From Opitutales bacterium (lineage in GTDB: Bacteria > Verrucomicrobiota > Verrucomicrobiia > Opitutales > UBA953), in the NCBI GenBank assembly GCA_024697185.1, contig JAILGB010000007.1, positions 1-64,000 on the forward strand: a stretch of DNA of 64,000 bases. Reading direction: 5' to 3'. Below the pieces are notes generated by a model. It saw only the letters and a list, made by a program, of their open reading frames with translations. It made no database searches and had not been told where the DNA came from. The position numbers and the translations under genes are program-made. Shown one piece after another: positions 1-7,912 of this stretch (position 1 is the first letter of the stretch; every line of letters begins with the position of its first letter).

Positions 1-324
1 TTCGGTGAACAATCGTTTTGACCGTTCTTTGAAATCTCTTGAGTATTCATGAATGTGATAAACGGGATTGGAGTGACCTGTAAGTTCCGTTTCTCGATGA
101 TATCCGATCTCCAAGACTAAATATCTGTCTTTATCGTAGAATCTCAATTGTTGAAGGTTCCCATCTTTGAGGAGTCTCGCGTATGCTGTGCTCGTGTGCG
201 CCTCTTCCGGCAGTTTGTGCAGTTTGCCTGTTCCCTCTATCACTTTGATCCCGTGAAAATATCCGACGGTCTTGTATAAAAAGGGCGCTTCTTTGCCTGC
301 TGCGTATGTGTTTCGTCCGCCCAT
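1..324 (-). CDS. Partial unknown protein of a small mobile-type cassette (runs off left edge)
   Basis: An open frame of 108 codons starts at the ATG at 324 and continues past the window edge. The protein begins MGGRNTYAAGKEAPF, followed by a stretch rich in Lys, His and Tyr with no membrane segment. The style (MGGRxT.. start, about 110 residues or more, directly behind an XRE gene) resembles short uncharacterised proteins I associate with Firmicutes-type mobile elements and prophages; that is memory-based and weak. The start lies 2 bases beyond the stop of the XRE gene, so the two are almost certainly one transcript. The stretch lacks the full GCGGGAACG motif common further right, which fits recent acquisition. 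Function unknown. Confidence 0.55.
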   Translation of the reverse strand, partial: MGGRNTYAAGKEAPFLYKTVGYFHGIKVIEGTGKLHKLPEEAHTSTAYARLLKDGNLQQLRFYDKDRYLVLEIGYHRETELTGHSNPVYHIHEYSRDFKERSKRLFTE

Positions 325-326
325 TG

Positions 327-671
327 TCAAAATTTCCCGTCGGCTTTGTCGATGCCGTCAATATAATCCTGCGGTGACGCCAGCAGGTGGATCAGTTTCA
401 TTCGGATTTCTTCCGGAATTGTCGCAGCGTTGCGGGCGACGAGGCTGTATAGTTTTTCCGACTCCATGGGCGGTTCCAAGCCTAAGAGATCGTTGGAGCT
501 TGTGTGGAGGGCTGTCGCCATGTTTGCGAGCGTTTCGGCGCCGGGCTGGCGCACGCCTTTCAGATAACGGCACATCGCCGCTTCGGTGACGCCGCACATT
601 CCCGCCAGTTCGCGCTGGTTGAGGTCGTGTTGTTTCATCAGTTTTTTTATCATTTCTATTTGAAGAGCCAT
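327..671 (-). CDS. XRE-family helix-turn-helix regulator
   Basis: A 114-residue protein with a Cro/C1-type HTH in residues about 5-60 (NQRELAGMCGVTEAAMCRYL, then the LGLEPP that often ends such domains). The C-terminal 50 residues look helical and may dimerise. Likely role: repressor or regulator of the short cassette it heads, binding DNA in the cytoplasm. The frame is open upstream to 731, but a good promoter on this strand (TTGACA at 726-731, AATAAT at 703-708) overlaps that extension. The ATG at 671 (MALQIEM) therefore sits about 25 nt into the transcript and is the better start. No strong Shine-Dalgarno is seen. The next gene starts 2 nt after its stop. Confidence 0.8.
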   Translation of the reverse strand: MALQIEMIKKLMKQHDLNQRELAGMCGVTEAAMCRYLKGVRQPGAETLANMATALHTSSNDLLGLEPPMESEKLYSLVARNAATIPEEIRMKLIHLLASPQDYIDGIDKADGKF

Positions 672-702
672 AGTATTCTTCTGTTGGAGGTTTGTGATTC
701 TC

Positions 703-731
703 ATTATTTTACACTTCTTACCATTTGTCAA
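703..731 (-). promoter_or_regulatory. Sigma70-like promoter of the XRE cassette
   Basis: On the minus strand TTGACA (726-731) and AATAAT (703-708) are separated by exactly 17 bp. The predicted start of transcription is near 695, leaving a leader of about 25 nt before the ATG at 671. It decides the start codon of the XRE gene. Confidence 0.7.
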
Positions 732-788
732 GTTTTATTACCAAAATTAATATTATTATTTTGTCCGTCCTGGGCAAAATTTTGAAGA

Positions 789-819
789 CGCCGTTCCCGC
801 GGCTTTCACGGGAACGGCG
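789..819. terminator. Motif-pair hairpin between XRE cassette and symporter operon
   Basis: Perfect arms CGCCGTTCCCG (789-799) and CGGGAACGGCG (809-819) enclose a 9-base loop. The arms are two head-to-head copies of the dispersed motif. A T-run (821-825) follows on the plus strand; on the minus strand, where the upstream operon would end, the T-rich tract is weak. It probably closes the long minus-strand operon, although the polarity of the T-tract fits that less well. Confidence 0.55.
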
Positions 820-853
820 GTTTTTGCTTGCGGGAACGCGCGATTTTCTTTGC

Positions 854-2266
854 TTATCCTTTTATTTTTTTATAAATCGCGAGGCTGGCGAAGGTGAGGG
901 CTCCGTTGAGGATTAGGATTTCGTAGCCAAACTTGTAGTCGAGACAGGACGCGGCGATTTTGTCGAGGACAAAACAGGCGGCGGGCGCGAGGATGCAGAG
1001 GGTTAGGATGACAGGAAATTTTGAAGGACGGGTGCTTGGTTTTTGCGGGATGAGGGCGAAGGCGAAAAGCCCGAGCAGCGGTCCGTAGGTGTAGCCGACG
1101 AGGGTATAGACGAGATTGAGGAGACTGCCGGTCCCGCAAAAATAGAGTCCGTAAACGACTAAGACGAAGAGCCCGGAGAGGGCAATGTGCACGCGTTTCC
1201 GGATTTGTTCGTTGTCGGGTTTTTGCAAAATGTCGATGCAGGTGCTGGTGGTAAGGGCGGTGAGGGCGGAGTCGGCGGACGAAAAAGCCGCAGCGACGAT
1301 CCCGAGCATAAAGAGCAGGAGCGTGATCCCGGAGCCGTTGCCGGCGACAAAGAGCGGGAGCAAGTCGTCACTTTTGGCGGGAAGGGCGATGCCGTGATTT
1401 TGGAAATAAAGGACGAGCAGGACGCCGAGCAGCAGGAAGACAAAGTTGACGGGAACGAAGAAAAATCCGGAAAGGCACATATTTTTTTGCGCCTCGCGCA
1501 ACGATTTGCAAGTGAGATTTTTTTGCATCATATTTTGATTGAGCCCGGTCATGACGATGACGACAAAGGCGCCGCTGATGAACTGCTTCCAAAAATTTTG
1601 GGTGGATTTGAAATCCGCGAATTCAAAAATTTTGAGATGCCCGCTCTCGGGTACTTGCGGGAACGCGTCGCGGAGCTGCCAGACGAGGAGGGCGGCAGCG
1701 GCGAGCATAAAGGTGGTTTGGAGAGCGTCGGTATGGACGAGAGTTTTGACGCCGCCGCGCCGCGTGTAGAGCCAGATCCCGGCGACCATTGCGGGAACGA
1801 CGATGAGAAAATGAATGCCGAGGGCGTCAAAAACAAATTTTTGCAAAAGAATGCAGACGAGGTAAAACTTGACGCCGCCGCCGAGCAGGTCGGAGAGGAG
1901 GAAAAAAATCGAGGCGGTTTTTCTCTCGGCGGAGTTTTTGCCGTTCCCGCGCCTGTCGAGGACTTCATAGATCGAGGTGAGATTGAGCCTGTAATAAATC
2001 GGCAGGAGGATGAAGGCGACGGCAAAATACCCGGCGATAAAGCCGAGGCACATCTGCAGATAGCACATGTCGCTGTGCATCACGATGCCGGGAACGCTGA
2101 CAAAACTGACGCCGCTGAGCGAGGCGCCGATCATGCCGTAGGCGACGAGCAGCCACGAGGATTTGCGTTCCCCGCGATAAAAAACGGCGTTCCCGCCACG
2201 CCCGGCGACATGCCGCGAGTAAAGGAAGAGCAGGCAAAAATAAACGATCAGAACAGTGAGGAGCAT
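854..2266 (-). CDS. Sodium:solute symporter (SSS) family transporter
   Basis: A 470-residue, very hydrophobic protein with about 13 membrane segments and the SSS pattern: an early SLSGVSFVSVPG segment, a middle GLNQNMMQKNLTCKS region and the late AAFSSADSALTALTTS helix typical of the family. It would move a small organic solute (substrate not readable; sialic acid, sugar, proline and others occur) into the cytoplasm with Na+. The frame is open to 2,338, but Met at 2,266 begins directly with a membrane helix as family members do and overlaps the 3' end of comEC by 19 nt, so I use it. It is the last gene of the minus-strand run. Motif copies lie within the gene. Confidence 0.85.
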   Translation of the reverse strand: MLLTVLIVYFCLLFLYSRHVAGRGGNAVFYRGERKSSWLLVAYGMIGASLSGVSFVSVPGIVMHSDMCYLQMCLGFIAGYFAVAFILLPIYYRLNLTSIYEVLDRRGNGKNSAERKTASIFFLLSDLLGGGVKFYLVCILLQKFVFDALGIHFLIVVPAMVAGIWLYTRRGGVKTLVHTDALQTTFMLAAAALLVWQLRDAFPQVPESGHLKIFEFADFKSTQNFWKQFISGAFVVIVMTGLNQNMMQKNLTCKSLREAQKNMCLSGFFFVPVNFVFLLLGVLLVLYFQNHGIALPAKSDDLLPLFVAGNGSGITLLLFMLGIVAAAFSSADSALTALTTSTCIDILQKPDNEQIRKRVHIALSGLFVLVVYGLYFCGTGSLLNLVYTLVGYTYGPLLGLFAFALIPQKPSTRPSKFPVILTLCILAPAACFVLDKIAASCLDYKFGYEILILNGALTFASLAIYKKIKG

Positions 2267-3909
2267 ATCAGAAAATAGGCGAAAATAAAGACCGGCAGCC
2301 CAAAACGCAAGAAGGGGCGTTCCCGCAAAACGCGCCATTCGGCGGCGACAAAAAAGCTCGCGAGGATTGTCGCCGCCCCGAGCGGAGCCAGCCAGGCGGG
2401 ACGGATCGGAAACTCGAGCGCGCCGACTTCATGCGCGAGCAGTCCCGTGAACCATTCGCAAAAAAACGCCAGACGGCATGCCGCCGCCCAAAAAATCGCC
2501 GCGATCGCCGTTCCCGCGGGAACAAAACAAAAGACCGCCGCGACAAGCGCCAACGGCAAAGCGAGCCCGACGACGGGAACGAGCAAAATATTGCAGACGA
2601 TCGAAAGCGGCGTAAAAATCCCCTGGATCGAGGCGAGAAGAAGCGATGTCGCCAAAAACGCCGTGAAGGAAATCGCAAAACTGCCGATCAGATGCCGGCG
2701 CAAAAAATCAAAAATCCTTTGCGGGAACGCCATAAGCTTTCCCGGCAGCCCGAACGGCGCGTTGACGCTGCCGAGCAAGCGCTTTTCGAGCGGGATCCCG
2801 TAGAGAAAAATCCCGATGACGACGCTGTAGGAAAGTTGAAAACCCAAATCGCGGAGCAGGCGCGGCTCCATCCAGAGGTTGAGCAACGCGACGAGGGCGA
2901 TGGCGGGAACGGTATAATTGCCGCGCCCCAAACTTTTGCCGACATAATAAAAGCAGATCATCATCCACGCGCGCGTCGCCGAGGGAACGCCGCCCGCCAG
3001 CTGGACATAAGCCCAGGACAAAAGCAAAATCAAAAAAATGCGCGGGCGTTCCCGCAAACGCAACGCCGTTCCCGCCCACGAGAGAAGTAGCGCGACAATC
3101 GCGACATGCAGCCCGGAGACGGCAAAAATATGCATCGTTCCCGTGAGCTGGAAATTTTCTTTTTCAATCTCCGGCAGGCGCCCGCGTTCGCCGAACATCA
3201 TCGCGACAAGAACATCGGATTCGCGTTCCCGCGCGCGTCCGCCGAGCGCAACGAGCCGTTCGCTGACCACCGACTGGATTTTTTTGCAAAAACGCAAATG
3301 GCGGGAACGCCAGTCCTGCTCCTCCGGCTCTCCGGCGGGAACGATGCGGGTGAGCGCAAAGGACGTGTGGTTTTTTTGGAGATAGTCCAAAAAGTTTTCG
3401 GGAATCCACGTCTGCGTATGCCAGGGCGAAAGCACGGCATCGATGGCAATGCGGTCGTTTTCGACAGGCGCGACGGCAAGCCGTTTTTTGGGAATCATAT
3501 AAAAGACGCGCGTGTTGTCAAAGACGCCGGCGTCCTTTTGCCGCATCCGGGCGAGCCCCGTCCAGTTTTTGCCGCCGGAGCGAAAGGTTTTTTCGATGAC
3601 GATCGTGCCTTGGATTTCGCTCTCCGGAAATTTTTCACCAATCTCCAAAACGACGGGCGCGCGCAGGCTCCACCACGTTCCCGCGGCAAAGAAAATCCCG
3701 CCGCAAAAAAACAGCGCCCATTGACGGGCGTTTTTGCGGGCGAAAAACGAGAGAGTGGCGAGCGTTCCCGCAATCAGGCTGGCGACAAGCCGTGCGGCGT
3801 TGTTTTCGAGCCCGAATCCGAGTTCACAGACTGTGTAGGCGGCGAGCGTCGGCAGCAAAAGCCAGAGCACGACGCTCCGTTCCCGCGAGATTTCAAAGGG
3901 GCTGCGCAT
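2248..3909 (-). CDS. comEC: ComEC/Rec2-type DNA-uptake channel, short form without nuclease-like domain
   Basis: The 553-residue protein has an N-terminal membrane hairpin, a soluble OB-like DUF4131-type segment (about 85-190) and then the Competence domain. The family signature GTMHIFAVSGLHVAI is at 257-271, followed by at least seven hydrophobic segments. ComEC forms the inner-membrane channel that brings single-stranded DNA into the cytoplasm during transformation. Long members add a C-terminal metallo-beta-lactamase-like domain; here the chain stops after the membrane region, giving a short form as seen in some other bacteria. Its ATG at 3,909 shares one base with the aroA stop (TGATG), indicating translational coupling. 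About 16 motif copies lie in the gene. Confidence 0.9.
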   Translation of the reverse strand: MRSPFEISRERSVVLWLLLPTLAAYTVCELGFGLENNAARLVASLIAGTLATLSFFARKNARQWALFFCGGIFFAAGTWWSLRAPVVLEIGEKFPESEIQGTIVIEKTFRSGGKNWTGLARMRQKDAGVFDNTRVFYMIPKKRLAVAPVENDRIAIDAVLSPWHTQTWIPENFLDYLQKNHTSFALTRIVPAGEPEEQDWRSRHLRFCKKIQSVVSERLVALGGRARERESDVLVAMMFGERGRLPEIEKENFQLTGTMHIFAVSGLHVAIVALLLSWAGTALRLRERPRIFLILLLSWAYVQLAGGVPSATRAWMMICFYYVGKSLGRGNYTVPAIALVALLNLWMEPRLLRDLGFQLSYSVVIGIFLYGIPLEKRLLGSVNAPFGLPGKLMAFPQRIFDFLRRHLIGSFAISFTAFLATSLLLASIQGIFTPLSIVCNILLVPVVGLALPLALVAAVFCFVPAGTAIAAIFWAAACRLAFFCEWFTGLLAHEVGALEFPIRPAWLAPLGAATILASFFVAAEWRVLRERPFLRFGLPVFIFAYFLICSSLF

Positions 3910-5252
3910 CAGCGTGCGCCCATTTTTGCCAGCACTTCAAAGAAGTCCGGAAAGGTTTTGGCGCAGCAGCCGGGATCGTTGACGACGAGCCAGGGACGGG
4001 CGTTCCCGAGAAGATCGACGCTGCCGAGCATGCCGAAACTCATAGCGATGCGGTGGTCGCAATAAGTGTCAACGGCGATCGGGAGCGTCGCTTTGGCGAG
4101 CGTTCCCGCGAGATCCTGCGGCGCGGCGATCGTCAGGGAGTCTTCCGTCTCGACGATGTTTTGCGCGCCGACAATCTTGGCGAGTTCGGTCGCCATCGCA
4201 TGCACGCGGTCGCTCTCCTGCAGACGCGTGTGCGCGATCCCGTTGATCGTCACGCGCGCACCCGTCACGGGAACGAAGGCGGCGAGACTCAAAAACGTGT
4301 CGCTGATCGCATTGAAATCGAGCGCGAGCGAAGCGCCTTTCAGGGATTTGCCCGGCAAAAAAAGCGTTCCCGCGGCGGAAATCTCCCGCCGGACAAAATC
4401 GTGCTGTTCCAGCAAATCAAAAAAGCGCGTGTCTCCCTGAATGCTTTCGCGGCAAAGCCCGCGGACAAAAATCCGTCCGCCGGCAATCGCCCGCACCGCA
4501 AAATACGACGCCGCCGTCGCGTCCGGCTCGATCGCGTAGTCAAAATCTCCGCTCGCGTAGCCGCCGCCGTCAGAAACATACCCCCCGGCACTGCCGGCGA
4601 TTTTGCCGCCAAACTGCCCGATCATCGTCGTCGTCATCTCGAGAAAGGGCTTGGAAACCGTCGTTCCCGTTAAAGAAATTTTCAAAGCGCGCATCGGCGC
4701 GATCATCATAAGCGCGGACAAAATCTGCGAGGAGGCGGAGGCATCGACCGCAATCGCCGTTCCCGCGGGAACGCCGCCTGTCGTCATCGTGAAGGGAAAA
4801 AATCCCGCTTCGCCGTGAAACGTGAAACGGCAGCCGAGTTTTTCGAGCGCGTCAAGCAGGCCTTTCATCGGGCGCCGGCGCATGACCTCCGAGCCGTCGA
4901 GACGATAGGAGCCTTGGGGCGCCAGCGCAAGAAACGCGGTGAGAAAGCGAGCCGCCGTTCCCGCCGTCGCGACAAAAAGCTCCGCGGAAGGCGCGGGGAT
5001 CTTGCCGCCGCAACCGCAAATCCGAATCGTCCGCGCCGTCTCGTCGGCATCGATTTTAAAGCCCAGTTTTTGAAGACAGGCGATCATCGCGCGGGTGTCT
5101 TCGGAAAAAAGCGCATTGCTCAGCCGCGTCGTTCCCGCGCGCAACGCCGCCAGGATCATCGCGCGGTTAGTGATGCTTTTTGAGCCGGGAACAGAAATTT
5201 CAATTGTTCTGTCGGCGGCGGGAGAAAAAGGCGTGACGGGCAAAGATTTCAT
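3909..5252 (-). CDS. aroA: 3-phosphoshikimate 1-carboxyvinyltransferase (EPSP synthase)
   Basis: A 447-residue cytosolic enzyme that transfers enolpyruvyl from PEP to shikimate 3-phosphate in aromatic amino acid synthesis. Family motifs are intact: VPGSKSITNRAMILAA at 21-36, the AGTAARFLTAF loop near 115, RRRPMKGLLDAL for phosphate/PEP binding, and TYCDHRIAMSF near the C-terminus. The frame is open much further upstream (to 5,537) across the end of tatC. The ATG at 5,252 gives the normal length and N-terminus and lies 34 nt after the tatC stop, so I choose it. The stop overlaps the comEC start by one base. Several motif copies are present, giving inserted Ala-Gly-Thr peptides. Confidence 0.95.
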   Translation of the reverse strand: MKSLPVTPFSPAADRTIEISVPGSKSITNRAMILAALRAGTTRLSNALFSEDTRAMIACLQKLGFKIDADETARTIRICGCGGKIPAPSAELFVATAGTAARFLTAFLALAPQGSYRLDGSEVMRRRPMKGLLDALEKLGCRFTFHGEAGFFPFTMTTGGVPAGTAIAVDASASSQILSALMMIAPMRALKISLTGTTVSKPFLEMTTTMIGQFGGKIAGSAGGYVSDGGGYASGDFDYAIEPDATAASYFAVRAIAGGRIFVRGLCRESIQGDTRFFDLLEQHDFVRREISAAGTLFLPGKSLKGASLALDFNAISDTFLSLAAFVPVTGARVTINGIAHTRLQESDRVHAMATELAKIVGAQNIVETEDSLTIAAPQDLAGTLAKATLPIAVDTYCDHRIAMSFGMLGSVDLLGNARPWLVVNDPGCCAKTFPDFFEVLAKMGAR

Positions 5253-5286
5253 CGGGATTTTTAAAGATTGCAGATTGGGAATGTTT

Positions 5287-6183
5287 TTAGTCGAGAGAGC
5301 GCAGGTCACCGTTTTCGTCAATGGGCGGATCGTCGTTCCCGCGCGTTTCGTTTTTGCCGTTCCCGCCGGAAACGTCGTTCCCGCGGTCATCGGAAATCCC
5401 GTTCCCGTCGTCTTCGGGAACGGCTTTGTTTTTGCCCTTGCAGATTTTGTCGCCGACCAGAACGGCAGCCAGGTAGAGCGCAAAGAGCAGTCCCGTGAGC
5501 GCGAGGAGGGCGACGGGATCGCCGATCGGCGAGACAAAGGCCACGGCGATCAGAATCCCGGCGATGACATAGCGCCATTGGGCGAGCAGGGACTTCGTGC
5601 TGACGATTTCAAAATATTGCAAAGCGATGACGACGAGCGGGAACTCGAAAAGCAGCCCGGTAAAAAGCGTGATGAGGACGATAAAACTGTAATAGTCCGC
5701 AGCCAGCCAGTTGACGCTGAGCCCGAGCGTTCCCGAGAAAAAATACATGAAGCGGATCGACAGCGGCGCAAAAATAAAGAAGGCGCAGGCAGCACCGGCG
5801 AGAAAAAGCCCGCTGGCGGCGCTGACGACAGGCAGCAGCTTTTTTTGCTCGCCGGAACTGAGCGCCGGCAGGACAAACGCACCGACCTTGTAGAGAATCA
5901 CCGGAGAGGCGAGCACAAAACCGCCGAGAAGCGCGATATAGACAAGGATCGAAAACGGATCCATGAAATGCAGGCTGGCGAGACCGTTCCCGCCGTCACC
6001 GGCAAATTCGGGATTGTCGGCGAGCACCCGCTCGAGCGGCCAGCGCAGGGCGTCAAAAATCTGTCTGTAAAAAACGATCGATCCCGCCGCTGCGACCGCA
6101 AAGCCCGCGATGCAGGCGATAAGCACCGAGCGCAGTTCCTCGAGATGTTCGAGGAAAGTCATGTTGTTGGGATCCTTGGGCAT
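5287..6183 (-). CDS. tatC: Sec-independent protein translocase TatC with motif-encoded C-terminal tail
   Basis: A 298-residue, six-helix inner-membrane protein that recognises twin-arginine signal peptides. It starts MPKDPNNMTFLEHLEELR, the conserved TatC N-terminus, and keeps the SPIGDPVA region before the last helix. After the last membrane segment there is a hydrophilic tail of about 55 residues made of Gly, Asn, Asp and Glu (GNGISDDRGNDVSGGNG...). The corresponding DNA (about 5,335-5,425) is essentially five CGTTCCCG/CGGGAACG motifs in about 85 nt, so the tail looks like motif DNA being translated. sufC lies 3 nt upstream; aroA follows. No tatA/tatB is in the window. Confidence 0.93.
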   Translation of the reverse strand: MPKDPNNMTFLEHLEELRSVLIACIAGFAVAAAGSIVFYRQIFDALRWPLERVLADNPEFAGDGGNGLASLHFMDPFSILVYIALLGGFVLASPVILYKVGAFVLPALSSGEQKKLLPVVSAASGLFLAGAACAFFIFAPLSIRFMYFFSGTLGLSVNWLAADYYSFIVLITLFTGLLFEFPLVVIALQYFEIVSTKSLLAQWRYVIAGILIAVAFVSPIGDPVALLALTGLLFALYLAAVLVGDKICKGKNKAVPEDDGNGISDDRGNDVSGGNGKNETRGNDDPPIDENGDLRSLD

Positions 6184-6186
6184 GGT

Positions 6187-6939
6187 TTAGAGGAAATTTT
6201 TTTTGACCCAGTCGTAACCGTTTTTTTCGAGTTCGAGCGCGAGATTCTTGTCGCCGCTGTGAACGATGCGACCTTCGTCCATGATGTGGACTTTGTCGGG
6301 AACGATGTAGTCGAGCAGGCGTTGGTAGTGGGTGATGACGAGGGCGCTAAAATCGTTCCCGCGCATTTTGTTGACGCCTTCGGAGACGATCTTGAGGGCG
6401 TCGATGTCGAGCCCGGAGTCGGTTTCGTCAAGGATGGCGCAGGCGGGTTTCGCCATAATCATCTGGAGGATGTCGCAGCGCTTTTTTTCTCCGCCGGAAA
6501 AACCCTCGTTGACGGCGCGCGCGGTAAACTTGCGGTCGATTTTGAGACTGTCCATCGCCGCGTAGAGCTCGGCGTAAAACTGTTTGGCGTTGATTTTTTC
6601 GCCCTCGGGCAGACGCGCGGCGCGCATCGCGCGGATAAAGTTCGCGATGGTGACGCCGGGGATTTCGACGGGATATTGAAACGCGATAAAGAGGCCGAGG
6701 CGGGCGATTTCGTCGGTTTTTTTGCCGATGATCTGCACGCCGTCGAGCCAGGCTTCGCCGCGGGTGATCTTGTAGTCGGGATGTCCCGCGAGCGCCTTGG
6801 AGAGCGTCGATTTGCCGGTCCCGTTGGGGCCCATGATGGCGTGGACTTCGCCCTTGGGGAGGGTGAGATTAAAATTTTTGAGGATTTCGCGGTCGCCGAC
6901 CGACACGCAGAGATCTTTGATTTCCAATTGTGCGTTCAT
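6187..6939 (-). CDS. sufC: Fe-S cluster assembly ATPase SufC
   Basis: A 250-residue ABC-type ATPase of the SUF system, normally acting with SufB and SufD. Walker [10 protein letters not shown] is at 37-45, the signature FSGGEKKR at 147-154 (the SufC-specific form), Walker B ending LDETDSGLD at 170-178, and the switch histidine at 204. The C-terminus YDWVKKNFL is also SufC-like. No sufB, sufD or sufS lies beside it. Instead it is packed 3 nt from fabH and 3 nt from tatC, so the suf operon has been dispersed in this organism. A SufT-type domain occurs in the fusion gene at 10,502. Confidence 0.95.
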   Translation of the reverse strand: MNAQLEIKDLCVSVGDREILKNFNLTLPKGEVHAIMGPNGTGKSTLSKALAGHPDYKITRGEAWLDGVQIIGKKTDEIARLGLFIAFQYPVEIPGVTIANFIRAMRAARLPEGEKINAKQFYAELYAAMDSLKIDRKFTARAVNEGFSGGEKKRCDILQMIMAKPACAILDETDSGLDIDALKIVSEGVNKMRGNDFSALVITHYQRLLDYIVPDKVHIMDEGRIVHSGDKNLALELEKNGYDWVKKNFL

Positions 6940-6942
6940 ATC

Positions 6943-7905
6943 TCAAATTTGAATAGGTTTTAAAATCGTCGTTCCCGCGAGCGAGCAGCGGACGGCTCCC
7001 CAGGAAAACCCGGCGCCGAATCCGCAGGCGAGCACCTTGTCCCGGCAGGGCGCGTCGGCGAGACATTCGGCGATTGTCAGCGGGATCGACGGCGCGCTGA
7101 CGTTCCCGTAGCGCTGGAGCGAATACGCGAGTTTTTCCGCGGGAACGCGAAGGCGTGCCGCCAAAAAATCCGTCATCATTTTGTTCGCCTGGTGAAAAAC
7201 GAGCCAGTCGAGCGTCTGCGGCTCCGGGCAGAGCGATTTGACCGCGGCGGGAACGCGGCGGATGGCAAAGTTGAAAACTTCCATCCCGTCCATAAAGATT
7301 TTTCCGTCCTCGCGCGTTTTGACGGCTTCGCTGCCGCCGTCGGTGTGGAGGACGAATTCGGCGTTCCCGAAATCGCCCGCCTCGACGATCGTCGCCGTTC
7401 CCGCATCGCCGTAGAGCGGCGCGTTGACGCGGTCGGCGGGATCGACGATTTTTGAAAGTGCGTCGCCGCAGGTCAGCAAAACGCGTTTCGCGCCTGCCGC
7501 GACATAGGCGTATGCGCTCGCCAAGGCGAAGATGTAGCCGGAGCAGCCGAGCGAAAGGTCGAGCGCGGCGCAGCCGGTTGTAAGTCCGAGTTTCGCATGG
7601 AGCTCCGTCGCGGTGGCGGGAATGCTCCGGCGTTTGCTTTGCGACATGTGGAGCAGGACGTCGATCGAGTCCGGGGCGATGTCGGTTTTTGTGAAAATTT
7701 CCTTGGCGGCGGCGAGACAAAGGCTGTCGGCGTCGAGTCCGTTCCCGCAGACATGGCGGGTGCGGATGCCGATCGCGGAGACGGTCTTTTCGATTTCCTC
7801 CGGCGAGAGCAGCGTCCGGAGCGCGGTCGCGTTGTCAACGCTTGTGGCGGGAACGCAGGCGGAGAGGGCTCGGATGCCGATTTTGTCAAAACTTAATTTT
7901 GCCAT
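6943..7905 (-). CDS. fabH: 3-oxoacyl-[ACP] synthase III family protein
   Basis: A 320-residue thiolase-fold condensing enzyme. The Cys-His-Asn triad of KAS III is visible: Cys121 in LSLGCSGYIFAL, His238 in VFHQANKMM and Asn268 in YGNVSAP. FabH condenses acetyl-CoA with malonyl-ACP to start fatty acid synthesis. Paralogues act in secondary pathways, so priming specificity is not certain from sequence. The frame extends upstream into the neighbouring gene; the ATG at 7,905 (MAKLSFDKIGI) gives the standard N-terminus. It lies 7 nt after the DUF4838 gene and 3 nt before sufC. No plsX or fabD neighbour is seen. Confidence 0.9.
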   Translation of the reverse strand: MAKLSFDKIGIRALSACVPATSVDNATALRTLLSPEEIEKTVSAIGIRTRHVCGNGLDADSLCLAAAKEIFTKTDIAPDSIDVLLHMSQSKRRSIPATATELHAKLGLTTGCAALDLSLGCSGYIFALASAYAYVAAGAKRVLLTCGDALSKIVDPADRVNAPLYGDAGTATIVEAGDFGNAEFVLHTDGGSEAVKTREDGKIFMDGMEVFNFAIRRVPAAVKSLCPEPQTLDWLVFHQANKMMTDFLAARLRVPAEKLAYSLQRYGNVSAPSIPLTIAECLADAPCRDKVLACGFGAGFSWGAVRCSLAGTTILKPIQI

Positions 7906-7912
7906 AAAAAAA

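Noticed and set aside
327-731. Longer XRE protein starting at 731
   Set aside because: Its first codons overlap the -35 and -10 boxes of the only good promoter.
1187-2278. 363-codon plus-strand frame opposite the symporter gene
   Set aside because: The minus-strand frame has about 13 membrane helices and SSS motifs; the plus-strand product is Asp/Glu/Gly-rich without structure.
5095-6963. A 622-codon open frame on the plus strand opposite tatC and sufC
   Set aside because: It lies antisense to two clear, conserved genes and its product shows no family motif; it is a by-product of GC-rich codon use.
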